Below, one piece after another: positions 51,659 to 60,484 of a DNA stretch of 64,000 nt. Position numbers and translations under genes: made by a program. Numbering within the stretch: the first letter of the stretch is position 1; the number at the start of each line of letters is the position of its first letter. This DNA is from an uncultured Lentibacter sp. (GTDB lineage Bacteria > Pseudomonadota > Alphaproteobacteria > Rhodobacterales > Rhodobacteraceae): contig NZ_CAKZKL010000007.1 in the NCBI RefSeq assembly GCF_937123735.1, positions 62,001 to 126,000 on the forward strand, in the 5' to 3' direction. The notes beneath the pieces are model-generated. The model had not been told where the DNA came from and ran no database searches. It saw nothing but the letters and a program-made list of their open reading frames with translations.

Positions 51659-52072
51659 TCAGCGCTCCACCGTAAAGGCACCCGTGGCCGTGGCCACAGG
51701 GTTGTCCTTGTCATCATCCGTCGCCGTGGCGCGCACAAAAGCCACCGAACGGGTGATGTGATAGCACTGCGCCTCCGTGGCAATGGTCTGGCCCGGCGTG
51801 GCGGGGCGCATATAGTCGATGCGCAAATCAATCGTCGCCGTGCCCGCAGGCGAGCTCGGGTGGCTCATCGCCGCCGCCCCGCAGCAGGTGTCCATCAGCG
51901 CCGACACCGCGCCGCCATGAATCACCCCTGTCTCCGGGTCGCCCACAAGCTGCGCCGCATAGGGCATCTCGATGCGTGCAAACCCTTCGCCGATGTCAGT
52001 CAGCTCCATCCCCAGCGCCCGGCTGTGCGGGATCGCCTTAATAAACTGTTTTGCGATTTTTGCTTTGTCCAT
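51659..52072 (-). CDS. PaaI-type hotdog thioesterase, copy B
   Basis: 137 aa from the ATG at 52072 (MDKAKIAKQFIKAIPHSRAL). GVIHGGAVSALMDTCCGAAA carries the H-G-G motif and the catalytic Asp (D in L-M-D). ATIDLRIDYMRPATPGQTI is the substrate strand. It shares domain layout with copy A but with the standard Asp instead of Glu, so it looks the more typical enzyme. It is the last gene before base composition changes. Confidence 0.9.
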   Translation of the reverse strand: MDKAKIAKQFIKAIPHSRALGMELTDIGEGFARIEMPYAAQLVGDPETGVIHGGAVSALMDTCCGAAAMSHPSSPAGTATIDLRIDYMRPATPGQTIATEAQCYHITRSVAFVRATATDDDKDNPVATATGAFTVER

Positions 52073-52193
52073 TGGGCGCAGGGCCTCCTTTGGCGGCATA
52101 CTTCCAGAGCCGTGCAGGCGGTGCAAGCCGTATCAGCGCATCACCCTATGCCAGACGTCAGCCGGGTTTGACCTGCTCATCACCAAATGAGCG

Positions 52194-52214
52194 AAAAACG
52201 GAAGCAAAACTTCC
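52194..52214 (-). terminator. Weak terminator after the Rieske gene
   Basis: In minus sense GGAAG-TTTTG-CTTCC then G and five T. The stem is only 5 bp, and it lies about 90 nt past the Rieske stop codon. Confidence 0.45.
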
Positions 52215-52305
52215 TTCACAGTCCAGCAAGGGGTGGGTTTGAGGCCAAACTCACCGATGCCGCAGTGCAATCAAAGGTCGGCTGTTCGGTGCCTCGGTCT
52301 TTGGA

Positions 52306-53454
52306 CTAGTTGGCCAACATCTCTTCTATCACAAGGTTAAATCGGTTCAGTGCGCCCTCGAAGCGACCAAAGATGTGCGTAGGGTTACCGCGTGATGCAA
52401 AACCAGCTTGGATCTCCTCCCCAAGTTCGAAGTCTTCCTTTAGTGCCGTTAGAGAAATGCGATGATTCAGCTGCCAGTGTTTTTCCATGTCGTCAGTGCG
52501 CGGCGCATTGTTTGGCACGACCGTCGCCATTCGGAACCGGGTTTTCGCCTCTGAGATTGGTTCGATATGGAACCACATGAAATGATCCTGCTGCACCAAC
52601 ATCTGGGTATTGGGCTGGACAGTATAGACCATGTTGGCGTCCTTACGCAGTATCCATTGCTCTTCGGGCGTGCCGCCGAGTTCCGGCAAGGCGTTGCGTG
52701 GCAATACAGCTCGCATGTGCGGTCCGAACTGCTTGTAGGTCAGAAGGTTGTCGGGGAAGTGCGGGCCGATCGTCTTCTTATGCGCAACGCGGAAATGATA
52801 CGCTTCCAACCCACCCTCGATGAGCACTTTCCAATTCGCATTGATGTCAAGCGTGTCGATAAGTGCTATGCGGTGGTCGTTTAACCCTAGCCAGGCAAAG
52901 TCCGGAGACAAATCGGAAAGCCAGTCGTCTATTCTCGGCATCTCGCCGGCGTCAGGGTTTGCGATGATCCAGATGAATCCATGCGCTTCGGCGACAGGAA
53001 GCCGCCGCAAACCGCGCTCTGCCCGAGGCAAGTCGGGAAACCCCTGCGCTTCTTGCGGAACTGCGCGCAGATCGCCACGGTTCGACCAGCTCCATGCGTG
53101 ATAGGGGCAGGTGAACACGCGCTTGCATCCGGTTGCTTCGCGTTCGACCTTTGCCCCACGATGGCGGCAGACATTCAGGAACGCGTGAACTTCGCTGTTT
53201 GCGTCTCTCGTGAGCAAGAGCGGTAAGCCTAGGAAATCTCTGGTAATGAAGGCGTTCTGACCCTCCAGCTCAGAGGAATGCGCTGCAACAACAGGTTTGC
53301 GGCGAAAGATCATTGCCATTTCCCGTTCAAACCGTTCAGGACTTGCGTAGCGCGAAATTGGTGAATGTGTGACTTCCCGATCCAAAAAAGATGATTTCTG
53401 GTCTGCCAATCCAACGATCTCGCGGATCAGCCCGACTTCTGTTTTGCGATCCAT
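52306..53454 (-). CDS. Rieske non-heme iron oxygenase, alpha subunit
   Basis: 382 aa. The [2Fe-2S] Rieske motif is C96-R-H98 in LNVCRHRGAK and C116-x-x-H119 in FTCPYHAWSW. The mononuclear iron histidines are H221 and H226 in GLEAYHFRVAHKKTIG, with an acidic ligand probably in ALKEDFELGEE. The arrangement is that of aromatic-ring-hydroxylating or amine-demethylating oxygenases. No reductase, ferredoxin or beta subunit is adjacent, so electron supply must come from elsewhere. A TetR gene is divergent, with a double operator between. Codon use is more A/T-rich than the region to the left. Confidence 0.92.
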   Translation of the reverse strand: MDRKTEVGLIREIVGLADQKSSFLDREVTHSPISRYASPERFEREMAMIFRRKPVVAAHSSELEGQNAFITRDFLGLPLLLTRDANSEVHAFLNVCRHRGAKVEREATGCKRVFTCPYHAWSWSNRGDLRAVPQEAQGFPDLPRAERGLRRLPVAEAHGFIWIIANPDAGEMPRIDDWLSDLSPDFAWLGLNDHRIALIDTLDINANWKVLIEGGLEAYHFRVAHKKTIGPHFPDNLLTYKQFGPHMRAVLPRNALPELGGTPEEQWILRKDANMVYTVQPNTQMLVQQDHFMWFHIEPISEAKTRFRMATVVPNNAPRTDDMEKHWQLNHRISLTALKEDFELGEEIQAGFASRGNPTHIFGRFEGALNRFNLVIEEMLAN

Positions 53455-53473
53455 ACCTGTCTCCCTTCAGCTC

Positions 53474-53510
53474 ACTTACCAATTGGTAAGTTACTTCACG
53501 ATTGGTAAGT
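53474..53510. promoter_or_regulatory. Double 18-bp palindromic operator between Rieske and TetR genes
   Basis: ACTTACCAATTGGTAAGT (53474-53491) is a perfect palindrome. ACTTCACGATTGGTAAGT (53493-53510) repeats it with a few mismatches in the left half, at a period of 19 bp. It is the probable autoregulatory and Rieske-gene operator of the adjacent TetR protein. Confidence 0.8.
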
Positions 53511-53558
53511 GATCAATCCCATGATACGCAACGTCGCGAGAGAGGAGTATTAAGCCCA

Positions 53559-54149
53559 ATGACGACAGACCCCCGGAAAAACTATCTGATGCTTGCAACG
53601 CGCCGGTTCGCGCAAGATGGCTTTCACGGGACAAGTCTGGCCAGATTGGCCAAGGAAGCAGGCGTTTCAAAACAGGCGATTCTCCACTTCTTCGGGACAA
53701 AAGAAAGACTTTATGCCGAAGTGCTGAACGCACTTTGCGAAAGGCTTTGCGCTGACATCAAAATCACCCAAACTTCAGATCCAAAGTCCCATCTAACCGC
53801 TTATTACGCTCGCATGGCGGCATCTGCCATGAACGACCAACAAGATGTCCAACTGGTTGTGCGCGCTTTGCTTGATAGTGATCCTGAGGCACAGATCTGG
53901 CCACTCAAACCCTATTTGGATCGCCTTACAGGCCTTGTTATGTCTCTTCCAAACTTTGCCGAAACAACCCGAGCATCCGCTTTGGCGGAAGTATATCGCT
54001 TTATCGGGTCGGTACAGTATATCGCTTTGTCGCTGCCCACCGTTCAAGGGATCTACGGGGAAGCAACAAGAGCATCTCTTGCTGCGGCAATTGCCAGCAG
54101 CGTGGAGCGGGAAATCGAACGCCTCACTCACTGCCGCGCGATTGACTAG
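53559..54149 (+). CDS. TetR-family regulator of the Rieske oxygenase gene
   Basis: 196 aa from the ATG at 53559, preceded by AGAGGAG; the frame extends to 53502 but that would overlap the operator. The HTH is YLMLATRRFAQDGFHGTSLA, then RLAKEAGVSKQAILHFFGTK. The ligand domain has a typical TetR C-terminal helical bundle with VVRALLDSDPEAQIWPLKPY. The divergent layout and two palindromes predict repression relieved by the oxygenase substrate. Confidence 0.92.
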   Translation: MTTDPRKNYLMLATRRFAQDGFHGTSLARLAKEAGVSKQAILHFFGTKERLYAEVLNALCERLCADIKITQTSDPKSHLTAYYARMAASAMNDQQDVQLVVRALLDSDPEAQIWPLKPYLDRLTGLVMSLPNFAETTRASALAEVYRFIGSVQYIALSLPTVQGIYGEATRASLAAAIASSVEREIERLTHCRAID

Positions 54150-54151
54150 GA

Positions 54152-54532
54152 GTGCGTCGAGTTCACCAGATTGATCGAGTAGACTCAACCAAGCGACCGG
54201 TTCAGTTTGAACTGACGGAAGACACACGCGAAACTGTCTTGGCCTGGGTCAAATCCCCCGAGATGTTTGCGTGCCGGTTCATATTCCCGAGCAGAGTCCA
54301 TGACCGACCAAACCATTCAACACGGCAGTATGGATGGCTCGTTCGTGATTGGGTCGCAGCGATCAAACTAGAACCAAGCCGATATGGTACACAATCGCTC
54401 CGCCGCACAAAGGCGGCAGAGATATTTGGAAAAACGGCAATCTTCGGGCAGTCCAACTGTTGCTTGATCACGCGAAAGTCGACGGTGGAACCAACCAAAC
54501 AGTCGCAAATTAGAGGCTGTCATAAATCGTAG
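54152..54532 (+). pseudogene. Tyrosine recombinase (integrase) C-terminal remnant, frameshifted
   Basis: About 126 codons that resemble the catalytic half of phage-type integrases: RPVQFELTEDTRETVLAWVK, then FIFPSRVHDRPNHSTRQYGW and YGTQSLRRTKAAEIFGKT, where H-x-x-R is degenerate (Q-S-L-R-R). From about 54430 the similarity moves to another frame (NLRAVQLLLDHAKVDG), so one base was lost or gained near the A-run at 54428-54434. The N-terminal part and the final catalytic Tyr are missing. It begins directly at the TetR stop, and no intact copy is in the window. Confidence 0.7.
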
Positions 54533-54611
54533 GATGGGCGCTTCGCCCAACCAATCTGTCCGGATAATTTGAAGTATTTTCGGAGCCCGTGTTCGCCCCC
54601 GGTAGTGCAAA

Positions 54612-55910
54612 CTAGTTGGTGCTACTTGACCCGCTGACTTGGGATTCATCCACTGTTAAGCTTGGCCTGTCAGGCAGTGCCAAATTGTATTGAATGGGCG
54701 CTGATTGCGAGATGAGTTGTCCGTGTCGGAACACGGCAAGCCGATGCGCGCGCAGTCGGATGGCTTCGATCTTGTCTTTTGCCTGTAGGATCACGAAATG
54801 CGCATCGCATCCTTTGGACAGGCCATACCCTTCCAGGCCCATGATCCGGGCTGAGTTGCCGGTGACCGCCTCAAAGCACCAGTCCATATCCGCGCGGCTC
54901 GACAACTGCCCGACATGCAACCCCATGAAGGCAACGTCTAGCATGTCCGCCTTGCCCAGAGAATACCACGGGTCCATCACACAGTCAGAGCCAAAGCCAA
55001 CCATGATCCCGGCGTCGCGCAACTCGCGCACGCGGGTTTGGCCACGCCGTTTGGGATATGTGTCGTGACGACCCTGCAACATGATGTTGATCAGCGGGTT
55101 GGGGATCGCGTGAACACCGGCTTCAACCATCAGCGGGATCAACTTGGAGACATAGTAGTTGTCCATGGAGTGCATCGAGGTCAAATGTGATCCCGCAACG
55201 CGGCCCTTCAGCCCAAGGCGTTGGGTTTCATAGGCCAGCGTTTCGATATGGCGACTGTGGGGGTCATCGCTTTCATCGCAATGCATATCGACCATCAGTC
55301 CGCGTTTTTCTGCGATTTCACACAACAGGCGTATGCTTTCAGCGCCATGCGCCATGGTGCGTTCGAAATGCGGGATACCGCCCACCACATCCACGCCCAT
55401 ATCGAGCGCTCGCACCGTATTGTTCATCGCTGTGGAGTCGCGCAGAACGCCGTCTTGCGGAAACGCCACGAGTTGCAGGTCGAGGTAGTTTTTTACCTTT
55501 TCGCGCACCTCCAGCAGTGCTTGCACACCCTTCAATTCGTCATCGCAAGTATCCACATGGCTGCGGATCGCGCCGATGCCTTTGGCAACCGCCAGATTGC
55601 AGTAGCGCATCGCGCGTTCGACGATATCATCGACGGACTGGATTGGCTTCAACTCGCCCCACAGCGCGATGCCCTCGAGCAAGGTGCCAGACACATTCAT
55701 GCGTGGCTTGCCAAGTGATAAGGTCGCGTCCATATGAAAATGCGGGTCGACAAAGGGTGGGGACACAAGGTTTCCGCCTGCATCCATTGTGTCTTTTGCC
55801 TCGGCTGTGATCCCCGCCTCAACTGCAGCGATTTTGCCATCCTTACAGGCGATATCGACGCCGGATTGTCCGTCACTCGTGGTCGCGTTTTTGACGATCA
55901 GATCGAACAT
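54612..55910 (-). CDS. Cytosine-deaminase-like amidohydrolase
   Basis: 432 aa, collinear with E. coli CodA at a constant offset of four. Metal and catalytic residues are kept: H57 and H59 (DPHFHMD), Q152 (AFPQDG), H210 and E213 (DMHCDESDD), H242 (GSHLTSMHS) and D309. Of the loop after D309, which contacts the pyrimidine in CodA, two residues differ: D314 is Cys (C310) and F316 is Met (M312), while W315 is kept. A related but perhaps different substrate such as another oxo-amino-pyrimidine or purine is possible. It follows the BMP transporter genes on the same strand, 22 nt apart, and probably deaminates what they import. Confidence 0.88.
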   Translation of the reverse strand: MFDLIVKNATTSDGQSGVDIACKDGKIAAVEAGITAEAKDTMDAGGNLVSPPFVDPHFHMDATLSLGKPRMNVSGTLLEGIALWGELKPIQSVDDIVERAMRYCNLAVAKGIGAIRSHVDTCDDELKGVQALLEVREKVKNYLDLQLVAFPQDGVLRDSTAMNNTVRALDMGVDVVGGIPHFERTMAHGAESIRLLCEIAEKRGLMVDMHCDESDDPHSRHIETLAYETQRLGLKGRVAGSHLTSMHSMDNYYVSKLIPLMVEAGVHAIPNPLINIMLQGRHDTYPKRRGQTRVRELRDAGIMVGFGSDCVMDPWYSLGKADMLDVAFMGLHVGQLSSRADMDWCFEAVTGNSARIMGLEGYGLSKGCDAHFVILQAKDKIEAIRLRAHRLAVFRHGQLISQSAPIQYNLALPDRPSLTVDESQVSGSSSTN

Positions 55911-55932
55911 GAAATTCCCCTTTTGCAGTGCA

Positions 55933-56877
55933 TCATCGTTGTCCTTTGAACCAAGGGGTCAATAAGGCGCGTGGATAGTCGGCAGATCGCGCGGCGATGA
56001 CAAGAGCGATGATGGACAGGATATAAGGCGCCATCAGGAAAACTTGCCCAGGCACCAATGCGCCCATTTCAGTTTGCAACCGCACTTGCAGCGCGTCGAA
56101 AGCGCCAAACAAAAGCGCACCCAGCAGGGCCTTTCCCGGTCGCCAGCTGGCAAAGATCACTAGCGCAATGCAGACCCAACCGCGCCCGTTGACCATACCA
56201 AAGAAGAAGGCGTCAAAAGCGCTCATTGTCAGGAACGCGCCCCCAAGTGCCATCAAGGCGGACCCAGCCAAAATCGCGCCCATGCGCAGACCATAGACGG
56301 ACAGACCTTGCGCATCCACACTGCCGGGATTGTCACCCACGGCCTTGATTGCCACGCCAAGCGCCGTGCGGTTCATCACATACCAAACCAGCGCAACCAT
56401 CAACAGCGCTAGCCATGTCAGCGCTGTTTGCTGGAACAGGACCGGGCCGAGAAACGGCAGGTCAGACAGGATAGGGATATCCAGCGCGCGAAACGGCTCG
56501 ATGCGCGGCGGCGAAGACACGTCGGGCAACGCGGTCCGATAGGTGTAGTAACTGACCGAGGTGGCAAACAGCGTGATTCCAAGGCCCGAGACGTGTTGGG
56601 ACAGGCCCAAAGGCACCGTTAGGATGGCGTGCAATAGCCCAAAGAACGCGCCAGCCAATGCCGCGACCAAAACACCGCCCCAAAGCCCAGCACCAAGCCA
56701 GACGGCCATCCATCCGCACATCGCACCAACGACGAAGATGCCTTCGATCCCGAGGTTCAGGACACCAGCACGCTCGCAAATCAACGCGCCGAGCACACCA
56801 AAAATCAGGGGCGTGGCGATGCGCAACGACGCCGCCCAGAAGCTCTCGGTCATCAAAATGTTCAAAAGGTCCATCAT
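55933..56877 (-). CDS. BMP-type nucleoside/nucleobase ABC transporter permease (second)
   Basis: A 314-aa membrane protein, YufQ/NupQ-like. Hydrophobic segments run throughout, with ASLRIATPLIFGVLGALICE, RAGVLNLGIEGIFVVGAMCG (the family's E-R-A-G-V-L-N-L-G-I-E-G motif) and VSGLGITLFATSVSYYTYRT. The MGAILAGSALMALGGAFLTM stretch lies in the C-terminal half. The start overlaps the upstream permease stop (ATGA). Imports nucleosides or bases with the ATPase and receptor encoded upstream. Confidence 0.92.
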   Translation of the reverse strand: MMDLLNILMTESFWAASLRIATPLIFGVLGALICERAGVLNLGIEGIFVVGAMCGWMAVWLGAGLWGGVLVAALAGAFFGLLHAILTVPLGLSQHVSGLGITLFATSVSYYTYRTALPDVSSPPRIEPFRALDIPILSDLPFLGPVLFQQTALTWLALLMVALVWYVMNRTALGVAIKAVGDNPGSVDAQGLSVYGLRMGAILAGSALMALGGAFLTMSAFDAFFFGMVNGRGWVCIALVIFASWRPGKALLGALLFGAFDALQVRLQTEMGALVPGQVFLMAPYILSIIALVIAARSADYPRALLTPWFKGQR

Positions 56878-57941
56878 GCTGTAGCCCCTTTGGTGCGCAA
56901 GATGCGGTACTTGGCCAGAAACCCGCCAACCAGGACGCAGAGCAGCGACATGGAAACCACCAGATCGGCAAGGAAAGACGACACGCCCATGGCGCGGCTC
57001 ATGCTGTCAGCACCGACGAAGACTGACGCGATGAAGAGGGCCGCGATGACAACACCAACTGGCGACAAGCCCGCCAACATCGCAACGACAATGCCGGTGT
57101 AGCCAAACCCGGGGGACAGATCAGCCGTCAGATAGCCCTTTAGCCCGGCCACTTCGGATACCCCGGCGAGCCCGGCCAGCGCGCCAGAAATCGCTGCCAC
57201 GCCAAACAAGGAGCGGCGCACATTGATGCCTGCGTGCCGGGCAGCAGCGGCGTTTTCTCCGACCGCCCGCAGTTTGAACCCCCAGACGGACCGCGCCAGC
57301 ATGAACTGCGCAATGGCTGCCAGAACAAGCGCAAGGATCAGACCTGAATGCACCCGCATTCTGTCCATCAGTGGCGGCAGCACGCCCTGGTCCAGCACCG
57401 GTGCTGATTGCGGCCAACCCAACCCCATTGGGTCTTGTAGTGGGCCTTCGAGCATCATCTGAAGAAAGATCAGAATGATGAAGTTTAGCAGCAAGGTCGT
57501 CACAACCTCATCCGCGCCAAAGCGCACTTTCAGATAGGTTGGGGCCATCATACCTGCTGCTCCGGCGGCTGCGCCCAAGACGATGATCAGCGGTAACAGC
57601 AGGATGCCAGAGATGTCGAGCACCCCCGACCCAATAGCGACCGCTGCGATAGCGCCTAGATAAAGCTGTCCCTCGGCCCCGATATTCCAAAGCTTGGCGC
57701 GAAACGCCAAAGCCGCGGCAAGCCCGGTGAATATCAACGGCGTTGCGCGCGTCAGCATTTCGGATACGGCAAAGACCGATCCAAAAACACCTTTGATCAT
57801 CTCGCCATAGGCGGTGATCGGGTTTGCCCCCGCGGCCAGCAATGGAATGGCCGCAAAGGCGAGTGAAATGACAGCCGAAAGGATAGGAATACCAACGGCA
57901 AACACGCGGGACGGATTTTCGCGCGGCTCAATGCGGATCAT
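56874..57941 (-). CDS. BMP-type nucleoside/nucleobase ABC transporter permease (first)
   Basis: 355 aa, YufP/NupP-like. Recognisable parts are FTGLAAALAFRAKLWNIGAE, then GQLYLGAIAAVAIGS (the A-F-R-A-x-x-W-N-I-G-A-E-G-Q permease motif), KVRFGADEVVTTLLLNFIIL and GENAAAARHAGINVRRSLFG, the cytoplasmic coupling loop. Around nine hydrophobic segments. It overlaps its neighbours by 4 nt at both ends. Confidence 0.92.
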   Translation of the reverse strand: MIRIEPRENPSRVFAVGIPILSAVISLAFAAIPLLAAGANPITAYGEMIKGVFGSVFAVSEMLTRATPLIFTGLAAALAFRAKLWNIGAEGQLYLGAIAAVAIGSGVLDISGILLLPLIIVLGAAAGAAGMMAPTYLKVRFGADEVVTTLLLNFIILIFLQMMLEGPLQDPMGLGWPQSAPVLDQGVLPPLMDRMRVHSGLILALVLAAIAQFMLARSVWGFKLRAVGENAAAARHAGINVRRSLFGVAAISGALAGLAGVSEVAGLKGYLTADLSPGFGYTGIVVAMLAGLSPVGVVIAALFIASVFVGADSMSRAMGVSSFLADLVVSMSLLCVLVGGFLAKYRILRTKGATA

Positions 57942-59455
57942 GTCGGTTCTCCTGCCATCATCAGGCCGATTTGCTCACGGTCATGGGTTGCGGCTTCAAC
58001 AATATTTCCATCCCGGATCACAACGATCCGATCGGCAAGGCCCAGAATTTCGTCAAGATCTTCTGAGATCAGAACAACGCCTGCACCGCGCTCGCGGGCT
58101 TCCAACAAGCGCCGACCGACCTCTGCCGCTGCACCCATGTCAAGGCCGCGTGTGGGTTGGTTCGCGAGGATTAGCCGGGGGGAGCGTTCAAAAACACGCG
58201 CCAGGATCAGCTTTTGAATATTCCCGCCTGACAACAATCTGGATGCGGCGATGACGCCGGGGCCGCGTACGTCATAGGCTTTGGCAAGCTTTTCGGCATT
58301 GGCCTGAATGGCGTCGCGCTTCAGCAATCCTCGTGATTGGATGGCAGGATCATCAAGTCGTTCGATTACCATGTTCTCGGCTACGCTCATCGCTCCCACA
58401 ATCCCTTCGTGATGACGGTCTTCGGGGATGCGCCCGATACCCGCCTTCACCATAGCACCCGGGCTTGGTTTTGGAATGTCCTGGTCATCCACCGTGATCG
58501 TCCCGGCGCTTGGTTGTGCGAGCCCTGAAATCACACTGGCCAGCCCGCTTTGCCCATTACCGGAGATGCCGGCGATGCCCAGAATTTCGTGGGCGTTTAC
58601 GGTCAGGTTGACGCCTTTTAACGTATCGCGCTTGGCGCGCCCTTCGACCGATATGCTCGACAGCTTCAACACCGGCGCACCGGGCGCCATTTCTGTGCGT
58701 GCGACTTTGGGCGTATCCGCCCCGACCATCATGCGCGCGATGACTTTTTCATCGGCATCTGCAGTGGCCATCTCTCCTACTTTCTTGCCGTGGCGCAAGA
58801 CAGCAATGCGATCCGAAAAGGCGAGAACCTCGCGCAGTTTGTGGCTGATGAAAATCACGGACAAGCCATCTTTTGTCATCGCCTTGATATTGTCGAACAG
58901 CGTGTCGGCCTCTTGCGGGGTCAGGACCGCCGTGGGTTCATCAAGCACCAGAATGCGGGCATCGCGATAGAGTGCTTTGAGGATCTCAACCCGCTGACGT
59001 TCGCCGACAGACAGCCGCCCCACAGGCACATTCAACGGCGCATTTAATCCACTGCGCTCAATAATGCCGTCGATCTTGGCCTTGGCGCTGTTGCGATTGC
59101 GCCGGAAGCCGTGCAGCGGTTCAGACCCGAGAGTGATATTGTCGAGCGCGTTGATGTTTTCAGCCAGTGCGAAATGCTGGTGCACCATGCCAACCCCTGC
59201 GGCCAGCGCAGCCTGGGGATGGCCTAACGGCAAGGCATGCAACGTGCCGCTTTCGTCAGCGACTTCAACTGTGCCCGCTTCGGGCAGATAGTGCCCGAAC
59301 AGCATGTTCATCAGCGTGGTTTTGCCCGCGCCGTTTTCACCCAAAAGGGCCAGCACTTCACCTTTTTCAAGGGTCAGGCTTACATCATCATTTGCAACCA
59401 CCGAGCCGAAGCGTTTGCTGAGCCCAGTGAGCCTGAGAGCAGTGGATTGTGTCAT
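57938..59455 (-). CDS. BMP-type nucleoside/nucleobase ABC transporter ATP-binding protein
   Basis: 505 aa from the ATG at 59455, with two ATPase modules as usual for this family. Module 1 has Walker A LLGENGAGKTTLMNML, signature LSVGERQRVEILKAL and Walker B ILVLDEPTAVL. Module 2 has a degenerate Walker A (IAGISGNGQSGLASVI), the signature LLSGGNIQKLILARV and LILANQPTRGLD. The second site keeps Gln in place of the catalytic Glu-containing E-P, as is typical. It powers uptake by the two permeases. Confidence 0.94.
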   Translation of the reverse strand: MTQSTALRLTGLSKRFGSVVANDDVSLTLEKGEVLALLGENGAGKTTLMNMLFGHYLPEAGTVEVADESGTLHALPLGHPQAALAAGVGMVHQHFALAENINALDNITLGSEPLHGFRRNRNSAKAKIDGIIERSGLNAPLNVPVGRLSVGERQRVEILKALYRDARILVLDEPTAVLTPQEADTLFDNIKAMTKDGLSVIFISHKLREVLAFSDRIAVLRHGKKVGEMATADADEKVIARMMVGADTPKVARTEMAPGAPVLKLSSISVEGRAKRDTLKGVNLTVNAHEILGIAGISGNGQSGLASVISGLAQPSAGTITVDDQDIPKPSPGAMVKAGIGRIPEDRHHEGIVGAMSVAENMVIERLDDPAIQSRGLLKRDAIQANAEKLAKAYDVRGPGVIAASRLLSGGNIQKLILARVFERSPRLILANQPTRGLDMGAAAEVGRRLLEARERGAGVVLISEDLDEILGLADRIVVIRDGNIVEAATHDREQIGLMMAGEPT

Positions 59456-59494
59456 AAAATGGTCGGGCTGGCGCTGCCGCCAGCCCATGCGTCT

Positions 59495-60484
59495 TTAATT
59501 GTCAGAAACTGGACGGTCATCGTTCACGTTCACACGGAACAGCCCACCCAGAATTTCAGCTTCACGTTCCTTTACGGCCGCTGCTGTTTCCGCCGCAACA
59601 AGGCTTTCGTCCATGACAAGCGAACCGCCGCCATACGCCATAAAGCTGTACTGGCCATAGTCCGACGCCTCAAACGTGCCACCTGCAACGTTTGCCACGG
59701 CTTTGTCGATGGTCGCCTCCATGTGCCACAGGGCAGAGGCCATGATGGTCCCAGGATAATCACCAGAGGTATCGATCACGTTGCCGATGGCCTTAACGCC
59801 ACGCTCAACCGCTGCGTCGGACACGCCAAAACGTTCCGCATACATCACGTCTGCGCCTGCATCCATCATCGCAAATGCGCTTTCTTTGGCTTTCGGCGGG
59901 TCGTACCAACTGTCGATGAAGTTCACCATGAACTTCACATCCGGGTTCACTTCGCGCGCGCCATCCATGAAGGCATGCATCAAGCGGTTCACTTCAGGGA
60001 TCGCATATCCGCCAACCATCCCAATCAGGTTAGACTCGGTCGCAGCACCGGCAACCATGCCGGACAGATAGGATGGTTCGTGAATCCAGTTGTCGAATAC
60101 GGAAAAATTTGGCGCGACCGGCCCAAAGGACGAGCCCATCAGGAACGCCGTCTCGGGGTAATCCGTCGCCACTTTGCGCGCAGCGCGCTCAAGTCCGAAC
60201 ACTTCACCCACTATCAATTGTTGGCCTTGCTCGGCATATTCGCGCATCACCCGCTCATAGTCGGTGTTGGCAACATTTTCCGAAAACACATACTCGATAT
60301 CGCCCCGCTCTGCGGCCGTGTTCAGTGCAAGGTGAATCCGGCTGATCCATTGCTGTTCGACGGGCAATGTATAAATTGCAGCAACCTTCACCTTTTCTGC
60401 GGCAGCAACGCCGGCCGCCAAAAGGGTCGACCCCGCGACCATGGCAGCCAGCAACGCCCTTTTCGTTAGCGATATTCTTGACAT
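59495..60484 (-). CDS. BMP-family substrate-binding protein of the ABC transporter
   Basis: A 329-aa periplasmic receptor of the BmpA/Med family. The signal peptide is ALLAAMVAGSTLLAAGVAAA, with VKVAAIYTLPVEQQWISRIH at the mature N-terminus. Other landmarks are REYAEQGQQLIVGEVFGLER, YLSGMVAGAATESNLIGMVG and DAGADVMYAERFG. Such receptors bind nucleosides or purines. It is the first gene of the five-gene minus operon (receptor, ATPase, two permeases, deaminase), with AGGAGAGG before the ATG. Confidence 0.93.
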   Translation of the reverse strand: MSRISLTKRALLAAMVAGSTLLAAGVAAAEKVKVAAIYTLPVEQQWISRIHLALNTAAERGDIEYVFSENVANTDYERVMREYAEQGQQLIVGEVFGLERAARKVATDYPETAFLMGSSFGPVAPNFSVFDNWIHEPSYLSGMVAGAATESNLIGMVGGYAIPEVNRLMHAFMDGAREVNPDVKFMVNFIDSWYDPPKAKESAFAMMDAGADVMYAERFGVSDAAVERGVKAIGNVIDTSGDYPGTIMASALWHMEATIDKAVANVAGGTFEASDYGQYSFMAYGGGSLVMDESLVAAETAAAVKEREAEILGGLFRVNVNDDRPVSDN

